A stretch of DNA of 64,000 nucleotides. Source: Desulfonatronum lacustre DSM 10312 (GTDB lineage Bacteria; Desulfobacterota; Desulfovibrionia; Desulfovibrionales; Desulfonatronaceae). The stretch's first letter is position 1. The number at the start of each line of letters is the position of its first letter. Shown here in pieces: positions 47,536-55,466 of this stretch. The stretch is taken from contig NZ_KI912608.1 of the NCBI RefSeq assembly GCF_000519265.1, forward strand, positions 1,305,582-1,369,581. The letters are read 5' to 3'. The notes below the pieces were generated by a model. The model did not search any database, was not told the DNA's origin, and was given only the letters and a program-made list of their open reading frames with translations. The translations under genes and the position numbers were made by a program.

Positions 47536-48900
47536 TCATTCGCCCTGGCTGTCCTTGACCACGGCGATTCTGGCCCGGAGCGGAATGTTTTCCGAGTGCA
47601 GTCCCGGCGTCTGGCCGTGCAGATCGAACTCCAGGTTCACTTCCGGGCGGAAGATCAGGCAATGGGTGGAACCTCCGAAGTGGAACATCCCGAGCTGGTC
47701 GCCTTTTTGGACATGCTGGCCTTCGTACACCGTGATCTCGTTGGATGAGACCTCGGCCATACCCACGAACATCAAGGCCATGAGGCCGATATCCGGATTG
47801 TCCGCTTCAATGAAGATCAGCGCCCTGGCCGCCACCTGGGTGATGTATCCCTGGGATTCATTGGGACCGGCCGGATCAAAGCCTTCGTCAAGCGCTTCGG
47901 CGTAATAGGAACCGTCGATCAGCCTGGTCTTGACGATTCTGCCGCTGACCGGGCTGTGCCAGCGGTGATAGCTGAGCGCGCTCAGAAAGGCCTGATAAAT
48001 GGTCCCGCCCTTGAACTGATCCACGAGTGGATCGCCGTCCATCATGTGGAAGAGCGAGTAAGGCTGGGCCTTGATCCAGAACTGATCGCGCAGTTGGACA
48101 TCCGTGGCGATCCGGTACGGAGCGGATTCGCAGGCATTGGCGATCACCGCGTCGTTGTCGGGTTCGGCCACGGGGCGGCGGCCGTCGCGGAAGGTCCGGG
48201 TAAAGAAGTCATCCCAGGATGCGAAGCCGTAATGGGGCTGATCCGGGTCGCAATTGAAATCCTCCACAAAGGTCGGCATGGCTTCCCGGGCGTCCCGGCC
48301 GAACCAGCCTTTTTCCGGATGATCGGTGAGCACATGGCGGGAATCCGGGGAGGCCAGGAACACGGCCCACTGATTCAGGATCTTCTTCAATTGGCGATTC
48401 ACTTTTTCGTTCAGGAAGGCCGAAGTGCCGGCAGGAGTGGCCATGGGCCAGTCCAGGATAGCGTTGATGGGAAAGCCCACCAGCCCGGTTTTGTTGAATT
48501 CCGGGGCCTGGGTCAGAATACGGTTCATCAGGACCAGCATGTGCCGGTAATCCCTGATCTGCGGCTTGCCTGTGGGGTCATTCAGAAACGGCGGCTTTTG
48601 CGGGACCTGCTCGAACATCTGGGTGAAGAGCATGAACAGTTCCGGATCGTTTTCAATGAGTTCCTTGAATTCCCGGATAACGGGCAGCAGGGGCACATCT
48701 TCGGCCAAAGCGTCCGTTTCCCGAATCAGATCAGCCCGCCAATCCTCCAGGACTTGCTGGTCCGAGGGCAGCCATTGCCCGACATTGTAAGGAAGGGACT
48801 TCTCACCCGTCTCGGCCTGGGCAAACGGCAGCCCAAACCAGAGCTGGAGTGTGGCCACGATGGCCAGGACACTTGCTAAAAAACATTTTGTCCGTTGCAT
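47536..48900 (-). CDS. Exported phosphatidylserine decarboxylase-family (PsiD-like) enzyme 2
   Basis: The ATG at 48900 (GGAG site) opens a signal peptide (FLASVLAIVATLQLWFGLPFAQA); the product has 454 residues. Motifs match the family: GFASWDDFFTRTFRDGRRPV, LSYHRWHSPVSGRIV and LGMFHFGGSTHCLIFRP, the GGST serine being the predicted pyruvoyl precursor. An N-terminal domain of about 180 residues has no PSD counterpart but fits the PSDC domain of PsiD-type decarboxylases. It is paralogous to the protein at 41644-42864 and keeps the canonical GGST better. A periplasmic amino acid decarboxylase is my preferred reading. Confidence 0.82.
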   Translation of the reverse strand: MQRTKCFLASVLAIVATLQLWFGLPFAQAETGEKSLPYNVGQWLPSDQQVLEDWRADLIRETDALAEDVPLLPVIREFKELIENDPELFMLFTQMFEQVPQKPPFLNDPTGKPQIRDYRHMLVLMNRILTQAPEFNKTGLVGFPINAILDWPMATPAGTSAFLNEKVNRQLKKILNQWAVFLASPDSRHVLTDHPEKGWFGRDAREAMPTFVEDFNCDPDQPHYGFASWDDFFTRTFRDGRRPVAEPDNDAVIANACESAPYRIATDVQLRDQFWIKAQPYSLFHMMDGDPLVDQFKGGTIYQAFLSALSYHRWHSPVSGRIVKTRLIDGSYYAEALDEGFDPAGPNESQGYITQVAARALIFIEADNPDIGLMALMFVGMAEVSSNEITVYEGQHVQKGDQLGMFHFGGSTHCLIFRPEVNLEFDLHGQTPGLHSENIPLRARIAVVKDSQGE

Positions 48901-48943
48901 GAGATGCTCCATGTTGAGATGCTACTTGATAACAATCTTGAAG

Positions 48944-49261
48944 TTATTTCCAGCGTCGCGCTTGCTCTTGTAAAAGGCGGTTTTCAATTTTTTGAGGATG
49001 TTGCCTGCAGTCAAGGATCGCGTAAACTGAAGCGACATCTACATCATAAGTGTAGTATATGGCATACGGAAAACGCTTGGCCAATAGCCAATGAAAATGG
49101 GCAAACTTTATGGGATGTATCCCGGCATAAAGCATGAGCGAGTCAATATCGGCGTAAATGGAATCAAGAAAATACTGGCCAACGCCCGTGGCTTGCTCTT
49201 CATAGAAACGGTAACCCTCAACAAGGTCGAGTTTGGCATTGTCAAAAATGCGAACTCTCAC
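48944..49261 (-). CDS. RelE/ParE-type toxin
   Basis: A GTG at 49261 overlapping the antitoxin stop (GTGA) gives 105 residues. The pattern AKLDLVEGYRFYEEQATGVGQYFLDSI, split over helix 1-2, and FPYAIYYTYDVDVASVYAILDCRQHP is typical of plasmid-stabilisation ParE/RelE toxins. It pairs with the short antitoxin upstream. Confidence 0.82.
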   Translation of the reverse strand: MRVRIFDNAKLDLVEGYRFYEEQATGVGQYFLDSIYADIDSLMLYAGIHPIKFAHFHWLLAKRFPYAIYYTYDVDVASVYAILDCRQHPQKIENRLLQEQARRWK

Positions 49262-49476
49262 GAAACGCTCTCCCGTATTTCTCTTTTTGCCGTTTCCCAA
49301 TCTGTAAATCCAACTTCCCCAGTTTCAGCAAGACGTTTTCGCTCATCAAGAATCTGTGCATGCCAAAAAGGCGGTTCATATTCGCCTGACACCTTGGAGA
49401 TATCCTCCCAGATTTCTTCCATTACCCCAATTTTTTCAGCCAAAGTCATTTTGTGAAGGGGCAAACTGTATGACAT
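49258..49476 (-). CDS. Addiction-module antitoxin (Unstab_antitox-like)
   Basis: The ATG at 49476 with AGGAGG gives 72 residues. The pattern MTLAEKIGVMEEIWEDI, then EPPFWHAQILDERKRL and FTDWETAKREIRE, is diagnostic of this antitoxin family. Reading further upstream in this frame is rejected. Confidence 0.85.
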   Translation of the reverse strand: MSYSLPLHKMTLAEKIGVMEEIWEDISKVSGEYEPPFWHAQILDERKRLAETGEVGFTDWETAKREIRESVS

Positions 49477-49519
49477 CTCCATCCTCCTGTTGCTTTGATG
49501 TTTCTGATCCTTCCGTTCA

Positions 49520-49756
49520 CTATCCAATGTTTCTCGGTTCATATCCGATTTGAACCTGTGCAAATTTTGCACAAGTTGCCTCCCGATCAAGTTCGCTTTC
49601 CTTGAATATTTTACGCAAATGCTTAGTGATAACAGAACGTTCTCGCCCAAAAAGCTTGGCCATCTGCTCTTGAGTCAGCCAAACCGTTTCCCCTTCCAGG
49701 GTCACCTGGACAGGCTTGGTGATATCCGGGTCTTCGTAGATGATGATTTCGCTCAT
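49520..49756 (-). pseudogene. Truncated RhuM-like DNA-binding protein
   Basis: MSEIIIYEDPDITKPVQV, then ETVWLTQEQMAKLFGRERSV and ELDREATCAKFAQVQ match the first 70 or so residues of RhuM-family proteins, which are normally about 330 residues. After FAQVQ the frame continues only into unrelated residues and a stop. The remaining two thirds are absent, so this is a relic. Confidence 0.7.
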
Positions 49757-49845
49757 GGGTGGGGTGCCTTCAAGGCTTGGCTGGAAGATTTTTGGCTTGG
49801 AGTCGGACATCGTTAGTCTGCTGAATTGTGAATCTCCCAGTCCCT

Positions 49846-50099
49846 TCAGCGATACACATCTTTTCTATGACCAATCGTGACAATCCATACAGTTCATCAT
49901 CTTGGATGGAGTAAACAATGCGGTATCTTCCCTGACGCAGGCGGTACCGTTCCTGCCCGGTCAGCTTTTCGCCGCCTGGCGGGCGAGGGTCATTTCCCAA
50001 GTCTTTTATGCGGTCAAGGATTTTTTTAACATCCTTTTTTGGAATTCCGGACAGGTCCTTCTCCACGGATTTCCTGAAAAATATGCTATATCCGGCCAT
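49846..50099 (-). pseudogene. RelE-family toxin with C-terminal frameshift
   Basis: The first 65 residues are a normal RelE toxin (IFFRKSVEKDLSGIPKKDVK, LRQGRYRIVYSIQDDEL). After DDEL the conserved ending WIVTIGHRKDVYR lies in the next frame and would stop at 49846; the main frame instead runs to 49770 through unrelated residues. A one-base loss near 49887-49892 explains this. Either the toxin is inactivated or the base is a sequencing error. Confidence 0.75.
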
Positions 50100-50319
50100 C
50101 TTTCCTGAGCCTCTTCACCATTTCATCATAACTGAGAAGGGGCTCATTTACCCGGTTTTCGAATGCCGCAAGATCTTCGGCATCTTCGGCAAGAGCATTT
50201 TTTACGGCCGAATTGACAAGATCCGAAACGGATCGAGATGTCTCCAACGCCTTCATTTTAAGAGCCTTATGAACAACCTCGTCCAGATAAATCGTCGCGC
50301 GCTTAACAGTTGCTTCCAT
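50086..50319 (-). CDS. Ribbon-helix-helix antitoxin
   Basis: The product has 77 residues. A short MetJ/Arc-type N terminus (KRATIYLDEVVHKALKMKAL) is followed by SRSVSDLVNSAVKNALAED and a tail ending DEMVKRLRKDGRI. It overlaps the RelE gene by 14 bp, as expected for an antitoxin-toxin pair. Confidence 0.85.
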   Translation of the reverse strand: MEATVKRATIYLDEVVHKALKMKALETSRSVSDLVNSAVKNALAEDAEDLAAFENRVNEPLLSYDEMVKRLRKDGRI

Positions 50320-50443
50320 ACTATCGCCTCCATGAGTTTGAAGACATTGTGGTGCTACAGCGTTTAAACGTCAAGACGTTTTTTTTCATCAGTTTTCGCA
50401 TATCTCACAGGTGTCCAGCCTGCAACCATATGTATAAAAAGGG

Positions 50444-50585
50444 GTAATTACTCAGCACAGAGTAATCTGTTGCCGGGGTCGGAATCGGAATCGGGATCGG
50501 GATCGAATTAGGTTATTGGCGAACAAACAGTATCTATCCCGATCCCGATACCGACGCCGACCCCGATAACTGCATTTTCTCAAGC
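50444..50585. repeat. Palindromic GGAATC-hexamer element, copy 5 (divergent)
   Basis: The start GTAATTACTCAGCACAG and both hexamer arms are present, but the centre differs (ATTAGGTTATTGGCGAAC) and the right end is degraded (ACTGCATTTTCTCAAGCG). It lies between the antitoxin start and the gene at 50654. Confidence 0.75.
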
Positions 50586-50653
50586 GAAAAAACGCATTGC
50601 CGAAGTAGAATTGGTATAAGTCGTTTATTTTTTCGGTTCCCCTCAATGGCGAC

Positions 50654-51298
50654 TCACCTTTCCAGTGCGGTCCATTCTTCTCGGATGAAGTCTCGCAACA
50701 GGCGGGCTGTGTCGGTGAAGACTTCGAGCCTGGCGAATGGATCTCCGGATACGTTGATATACTGCATGACGAGCGCGTCGGCTCCGGGAAAGGCGTCTGG
50801 AGACACTCCCGCGAAAATGTATCCCCTTTCGGCGCAGGCGTCGGCAACTTTGGCGCATTCATATTGTTCAATGTTCAGAAACAAATATATCGTGTCCGCT
50901 TTGTCGCGGCAGAGGTTTCGGGTCCAATGGAAAATCCAGTTGGACACGGTGGTTGGATCGTTGCCCAGGTTTTCCACTTCCAGAACGCCGACATTGAGGT
51001 CTGGGATGTGGCTGGAATGAAGCAGCGGGCTCCCCTCGGCCAAGGACGGCGGCAGGCGCGGCGGTGCGGCTGCTGCCGGGCATATCGGTATTTCTGCCTG
51101 TTGATAGAGTGTCGCGACGATGTCGGCATAGCGCTGGGGCGGATGGATCACGCGTTGACGCGGCGGCGTAAGGGGCAGCCACTGGAGCATCAGGCTCATT
51201 TTGCCCTGCTGCGTTCCTCCGATGCTTTTGAGCTCCACGTTTGGCGGACAGAAAGCCAGAAACAGGCACATGTCGAGGAAGCTGTTCGTTTTGGCCAA
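50654..51298 (-). CDS. Stand-alone homologue of the HATPase-GNAT protein C-terminal domain
   Basis: A TTG at 51298 would give 214 residues; ATGs further in (for example in MSLMLQW) are alternatives, and no ribosome site is convincing. The sequence aligns with the last 200 residues of the protein at the right window end: PPRQRVIHPPQRYADIVATL against SPRQVFAPPHHREMIGRIL, and ADALVMQYINVSGDPFARLE against GDALILQYLNNIPFDYDKVQ. The ATPase and acetyltransferase parts are missing. It is either a 5'-truncated relic or a free-standing domain. It follows the PLP decarboxylase gene by 13 bp. Confidence 0.6.
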   Translation of the reverse strand: MAKTNSFLDMCLFLAFCPPNVELKSIGGTQQGKMSLMLQWLPLTPPRQRVIHPPQRYADIVATLYQQAEIPICPAAAAPPRLPPSLAEGSPLLHSSHIPDLNVGVLEVENLGNDPTTVSNWIFHWTRNLCRDKADTIYLFLNIEQYECAKVADACAERGYIFAGVSPDAFPGADALVMQYINVSGDPFARLEVFTDTARLLRDFIREEWTALER

Positions 51299-51311
51299 GC
51301 GTTGGGAGGAG

Positions 51312-52574
51312 TTACTTCCCGAAATCCTTCTTCACGTCCGCGATGAACTCATCCAGCAGATCCTTGCTTACATGCTGCATGATCAGCACGTGGGCCAGCT
51401 CGCCCTGCTCCGGATGAACATCCGGGGCCAGGCCGTAGAAGTCCATGATCGCTGGGCTGGGGCGCTGGAAGAACACGGTGTTGGAGTATTCGTTGAGCCA
51501 GGACTTGATGCCCAGCTTTTCCAACTCGCCATGCAGATACTCGGCGTTGGCGATGAGCTGGGCCGCCTGGTTCTCGAAGACGTTGGGCTCGGAAAACGTG
51601 ATCTTCCACCACAGCTTCAGTGGGGAAATGGCGCTGCGGGAGCAGGTGATGGTGGGCACGGCGTCCTGGAGGTAGGCCACCTGGAAGGGGTTGATGTTGT
51701 CGCGCACATACTGGGTGGAGATGAACAGCCCGGACGGCTCGTCCAGGCCCCAGAACTTGTGGCCGGAAATGGCGATGGAGTCGAAGCCCATCTTGGCGCT
51801 GTTCACCAGGTCGCTGGCCGGAGGCGGCAGAAAGCCCAGGATGCTCCCGAACAGGGCCGCGTCCTGGTGGCGGTACACGGCCGGCGGGCCGACCTTTTCC
51901 AGGATGGCGTTGATGCCCAACTGGTTGTCGATGCCGCCCTTGAACGTGGTGCCCATGGCAATGACCACCAGGGCCGGGCGGGTTGGGTCGAGCTGGGCCT
52001 CGAAGTCGGCCAGTTCCATCCGGCCCATGGGATCGGCCTTGATCAAGCGCAGCTCCAGGCCCTGCACGTCGGCCAGCTTCTTGATGGAATAGTGAGCCTC
52101 CTCGGAGACGTAGGCGATGGGCGGCAGATCGGACTGGGCCTGCAAGACCTTCTTGCCGAAATACATGCCGTGGTTGTTGCCGTCCGTGCCGCTGGCCGTG
52201 ACAAAGCCCCAATGGCCCTTGTCGAAACCGAAACGGGGCGCGAAATAGTCCACCACTTCCTGCTCAAATTCATGGGAGTTGAGCAGCAAGCCGCTGGTCT
52301 TGTACGGGTCGCCCACGTTGTTCATGGCCGCCTGGGAGAGCCCGCTTTCCTGATACCACTTGTAGAACCCGTGCAGTTCCGTATCCTGGTTGATGGGGTA
52401 GCCGATGAAGTGCGGCCGCTCCGAAAGCATGTACGCGGCATAGGCGTTCAGCCGGTCCATGGCTTTTTGGTGGTCGGTGTTCTGGGCCAGAGCCGGGGAG
52501 GACAGAAAAAGGGCGAGGACCAGGATGATCCTGGCCAGGCCGAGAGGATACGACGGGAAAGACGATCTTTTCAT
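51312..52574 (-). CDS. Exported PLP-dependent decarboxylase, histidine decarboxylase-like
   Basis: The ATG at 52574 (AGGAG site) opens a signal peptide (LARIILVLALFLSSPALAQ); the product has 420 residues. It belongs to the group II decarboxylases: FVTASGTDGNNHGMYFGKK, YVSEEAHYSIKKLA, YRHQDAALFG, which carries the cofactor aspartate, and SIAISGHKFWG, where the lysine binds PLP. The pattern is closest to bacterial histidine decarboxylases. Group II enzymes are normally cytoplasmic, so a Sec-type signal is unusual. Amine and CO2 would be released in the periplasm. Confidence 0.85.
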   Translation of the reverse strand: MKRSSFPSYPLGLARIILVLALFLSSPALAQNTDHQKAMDRLNAYAAYMLSERPHFIGYPINQDTELHGFYKWYQESGLSQAAMNNVGDPYKTSGLLLNSHEFEQEVVDYFAPRFGFDKGHWGFVTASGTDGNNHGMYFGKKVLQAQSDLPPIAYVSEEAHYSIKKLADVQGLELRLIKADPMGRMELADFEAQLDPTRPALVVIAMGTTFKGGIDNQLGINAILEKVGPPAVYRHQDAALFGSILGFLPPPASDLVNSAKMGFDSIAISGHKFWGLDEPSGLFISTQYVRDNINPFQVAYLQDAVPTITCSRSAISPLKLWWKITFSEPNVFENQAAQLIANAEYLHGELEKLGIKSWLNEYSNTVFFQRPSPAIMDFYGLAPDVHPEQGELAHVLIMQHVSKDLLDEFIADVKKDFGK

Positions 52575-52702
52575 GGGAGTTGCTCCTATTTGAGTTGGTG
52601 GTTGGTTGGCTGATTCGTCTGTAGATATGCTTCCGCGGAAGCTATTGCGCCGATGAGGCGAAGTCTGGAATGGATTTGGCGAAAGAACTCCAATGCCAGC
52701 TG

Positions 52703-52765
52703 TGCCTTTGCTGTCACCGGCAAAACCGTTCCGCAGTTGCCATATGAGGGTATGAACAGAATCCA
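52703..52765 (-). pseudogene. Duplicated fragment of the gene at 54842-55204
   Basis: About 63 bases are almost identical to 55009-55071 (for example GGCAAAACCGTT and GCAGTTGCCATATGAGGGTA), with one base missing in the CCGTTCCG stretch. It lies in the leader of the PLP decarboxylase gene and records a local duplication. Confidence 0.7.
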
Positions 52766-52828
52766 CTGCTTACGTGGGGTGTTACGTGACGTATCCTCAC
52801 GAGTTCAAGCAACCGAATCACCAAATCA

Positions 52829-53269
52829 TTAATAATAACGCACAGCACGGACAAAGAGACGACTCGACATTTTTTCAAGTTTCGCGTCGCCGTTTTTAAG
52901 GTCCACGTACCAGGCGAGTTGATCATCGTTCCCAGAACGGCTGTATGACCAATGAAAATAGGGTATCAAGTCCATCATGTTTTTGCATGGTGAGCGAGAA
53001 AGGTCCAGCAATTCATCCTTGCTTGGAGGCTGCCAGCCGGAATGACCGCCTAAAGAAAGAGAAACGGAATAGCCAATGGCCGTAGCATAATCCATTTGAA
53101 CGGCCGGTTCTTTTTGCCACATTTTGCCTGTGTTGTTGTCCGTCACGGTCCCGTCTCCGTTGTCCACGCACTGTTGGGCAAAGGCAGGGCCGGACATGAC
53201 CAGTCCGGTCAGGCAGAGCATGCATGCCAGCGCCGAAACGGCGAACAGCTTTCTCCACATCTTGTTCAT
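52829..53269 (-). CDS. Secreted DUF1566 (Lcl C-terminal-like) protein
   Basis: The ATG follows AAGGAGG; the product has 146 residues. A signal peptide (LFAVSALACMLCLTGLVMSGPAFA) precedes a DUF1566-type domain: DNGDGTVTDNNTGKMWQK, then HSGWQPPSKDELLDL, WYVDLKNG and LFVRAVRYY at the end. The domain occurs in many secreted proteins of unclear role. The gene has its own sigma-54 promoter (53316-53332) and the conserved upstream site (53393-53424). Confidence 0.85.
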   Translation of the reverse strand: MNKMWRKLFAVSALACMLCLTGLVMSGPAFAQQCVDNGDGTVTDNNTGKMWQKEPAVQMDYATAIGYSVSLSLGGHSGWQPPSKDELLDLSRSPCKNMMDLIPYFHWSYSRSGNDDQLAWYVDLKNGDAKLEKMSSRLFVRAVRYY

Positions 53270-53315
53270 GACGATCCTCCTTGAACGTTGAATGGTGTTG
53301 ATGTTTCATTCAATT

Positions 53316-53332
53316 AAGCACGATTCGCGCCA
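53316..53332 (-). promoter_or_regulatory. Sigma-54 promoter of the DUF1566 gene
   Basis: On the minus strand it reads TGGCGCGAATCGTGCTT, with GG-N10-GC spacing, ending about 46 bp before the ATG at 53269. It differs from the other two promoters only at three positions between the GG and GC. Confidence 0.78.
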
Positions 53333-53392
53333 AGCAGGAAATATGCATAATTTCAATTTGTTGCGGAAACCTGCCAGCCGCGCGCGACAGCG

Positions 53393-53424
53393 TGGTTGGC
53401 ACCAACCTTTTTGGCACTGCAAAC
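53393..53424 (-). promoter_or_regulatory. Conserved 32-bp upstream site (UAS), copy 3
   Basis: On the minus strand it begins GTTTGCAGTGCC and ends TTGGTGCCAACCA. It lies 60 bp upstream of the -24/-12 element, matching copies 1 and 2 in position and sequence. Confidence 0.6.
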
Positions 53425-53499
53425 AAGAACGGCGGAAACGGGTGGTGTTACGTTGCTTGTCAGCAACACGGAGATGACGCCGTACTCGATTTTCGTTTA

Positions 53500-53960
53500 T
53501 TTTAGACGACTACCCTTCCTGGCCCGGCCCAGGGCGTCCGCGACGATGAGGGCGTGCAGGACGTTTTCAGGACGGATCTGGATGCACCAGATGCGCAGGC
53601 CTTTTGCGCCACCTGGATCAATCCGGCCCGATCGACGTTCGCGAGGCCGAGGTCGTCCACGCAGACGAAATCCTGATCGGCACGGACGACGGGCAGATCG
53701 GTCTCGGTCAGGTCTTCGGGATTGGAGGCAAAGCCGCCGGTGAGGGCGAAAACGCCCGTGGGGGCGCGACCTTCGGCTTCCCTCTTTTCCGGTTCATCCG
53801 CGAAAGCCGCGTCCGGCGGATGTGCCCCCATCCGGCATGCGTTCCGTGGCGCTCTGGGTCAATCCGGCTTTTGCCCGTTACCTTGAGGGGCTCGCCGATT
53901 CGAAGCAAATGCAGGCTGTTACGCAATTCCACATCCAACGTCGAAGAACCGTTTATCTGA
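53500..53960 (-). pseudogene. Frameshifted relic of an unidentified gene
   Basis: Minus-strand coding-like pieces lie in different frames. LRNSLHLLRIGEPLKVTG is followed by TGGFASNPEDLTETDLPV and FVCVDDLGLANVDRAGLIQV. After another shift near 53605 comes GLRIWCIQIRPENVLHALIV, ending in GSRLK and a stop at about 53500. I do not recognise the family. Confidence 0.4.
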
Positions 53961-53983
53961 GTGTTGAAAAAGTCCTTATCCGG

Positions 53984-54107
53984 CAGTCCGTTCAAAAACC
54001 CCAAGTGCAAGGAGCAAAAAAAGTTCAAGGTCGAAGCGTATTTATTCATACGTGAGAGTTTGAACTTTTTGCAGCGACGCAGCAATTGGGAGTTTTTCAA
54101 CGGACTG
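53984..54107. repeat. 124-bp CAGTCCGTT inverted-repeat element, copy A
   Basis: It has the same length and over 90% of the bases of copy B at 12461-12584, including the centre TATTTATTCATACGTGAGAG. Its ends are imperfect inverted repeats of about 25 bp. No reading frame of note lies inside. Confidence 0.8.
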
Positions 54108-54179
54108 TTATTCCGGATCATCCTGGTTCCACGCCCCAGCCGAGCCCATGGACAGGAACAAATTGCTCCATATTCCCAA

Positions 54180-54476
54180 TCAAGGGCAAATATGCTCACC
54201 TTTTGCGCCACTGCCGCAATCTTTGGTTTTATAAATGCAGTTATTTCTGCACATATTATCGTTTTTGCAAGCATTCAAACATTCAATGTATTGCAATCGA
54301 CAGCGCAAAACTACAGGTTCAAAAGCCTTTTCACAGCATTGCTTACAAACTGTTTCATCAAGTTCGACGCAGCCTTCGATACACCTGTTGTAGGCCCTTT
54401 CCAGTGCCGTTGATGCTGCGACAGGAGAAACAAAAACAATAGCACAGAAAACAAGATTCATCATCACAATTCGCAT
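54180..54476 (-). CDS. Small secreted cysteine-rich protein 1
   Basis: The ATG at 54476 with AAGGAG gives 98 residues, including a signal peptide (MMNLVFCAIVFVSPVAAS). The mature part has cysteines spaced CIEGCVELDETVCKQCCEKA, then LRCRLQYIECLNACKND and MCRNNCIYKTKDCG. The pattern recurs in the protein at 55962-56336. Such spacing suggests helical hairpins locked by disulfides. No family is recognised; a secreted effector, inhibitor or metal binder are all possible. Confidence 0.75.
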   Translation of the reverse strand: MRIVMMNLVFCAIVFVSPVAASTALERAYNRCIEGCVELDETVCKQCCEKAFEPVVLRCRLQYIECLNACKNDNMCRNNCIYKTKDCGSGAKGEHICP

Positions 54477-54564
54477 TACAATCTCCTTATTTTTTAAAAA
54501 TTGTGCTATATTACGAACAATTCTTACCAAATAGCGATTTTCTCAAATTATCACTAAGCAAAAC

Positions 54565-54737
54565 GTATCCTCTCAGCATTTTTTGTGTCCGCTCTTGCTC
54601 CAACAATCAGGATCGGTATCGGGGTCGGTTTCGGAATCGGAACAGGAAGAATTTAGAACGCTCCCCGGCGTTTTCGATTCCGATCCCTATTCCGACTCCG
54701 ACCCAGTCAACAGCATTACTCTGTGATGAGTAGTTAC
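54565..54737. repeat. Palindromic GGAATC-hexamer element, copy 6
   Basis: This full copy has the start TATCCTCTCAGCATTTTTTG, the centre GAACGCTCCCCGGCGTTTTC and the end CTGTGATGAGTAGTTAC. It separates two small secreted-protein genes. Confidence 0.82.
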
Positions 54738-54841
54738 GTATCGAAAAATATGGAAGGTATCTGTATCTATTCCACCACGAAGTCAGAATAGATACCAGGG
54801 AACGGTTCATCGGCCAGGGTGAAGTGCCGCCATCATCATTG

Positions 54842-55204
54842 CTAATCGTTAATGCATTGCGGAAGGGAACTTCCGCTCATCTTCCCGCAGTTCCAGCCTG
54901 AATCCGGGTAATATCCGCATTGCGAGTTTCCTGAAGTTACCTGACCGATGACTCCGGGGGGAATATAGCTGGAGAGAGTGTCACGGGAGATGTCCCTTGT
55001 CACCGCGCCTTTGCTGCCACCGGCAAAACCGTTTCCGCAGTTGCCATATGAGGGTACGAACAGAATCCAGTATTTAATACCTTTACACCTACAGGCATAA
55101 TTCTCGTCAGCCAATGCAGGCGTGACCGCTGTAAAGACCAGGGCGCAGGCGATGATCAGCGCACAGGCAACTTTTTTTGAATCTGTTTTCCACATTGTAT
55201 TCAT
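54842..55204 (-). CDS. Small secreted protein, glycine/cysteine-rich
   Basis: The ATG at 55204 with AGAGGA gives 120 residues. A signal peptide (VACALIIACALVFTAVTPALA) is followed by six cysteines in CRCKGIKYWILFVPSYGNCG, QCGYYPDSGWNCGKMSG and the end SLPQCIND. I recognise no family. The upstream DNA resembles the sigma-54 control regions of its neighbours (about 55247-55330), but its -12 GC is lost. A fragment of this gene is duplicated at 52703-52765. Confidence 0.7.
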   Translation of the reverse strand: MNTMWKTDSKKVACALIIACALVFTAVTPALADENYACRCKGIKYWILFVPSYGNCGNGFAGGSKGAVTRDISRDTLSSYIPPGVIGQVTSGNSQCGYYPDSGWNCGKMSGSSLPQCIND

Positions 55205-55333
55205 GATCGTTCCTCTTTGATTGGATGGTGAGATGCTGACTTGATAATGAATGTTCCATGCCTTGCAAAAAAAATACATAATTTAAAAATGTTAGAATAA
55301 AATACCAACCAGTTAAAGCCGTGCTGTTTGAGG

Positions 55334-55367
55334 AGCTTGGTGCAAAAAGTGCTTTTTGCACCAAGCT
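55334..55367. repeat. Perfect 16-bp hairpin
   Basis: The arms AGCTTGGTGCAAAAAG and CTTTTTGCACCAAGCT flank a 2-base loop. It sits between two small secreted-protein genes and could end transcription of the upstream one, although no U-tract follows. It also overlaps the degenerate upstream site of the gene at 55204. Confidence 0.6.
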
Positions 55368-55466
55368 GTGGTCAGTGGTGAGTGGTTAGTTTGCTAGCAA
55401 AAACAATATGTTGCCGGAAGTCCATAAGGCATTTTGTTTGGTCCAAAGGACTTTTTGCACTGACCT

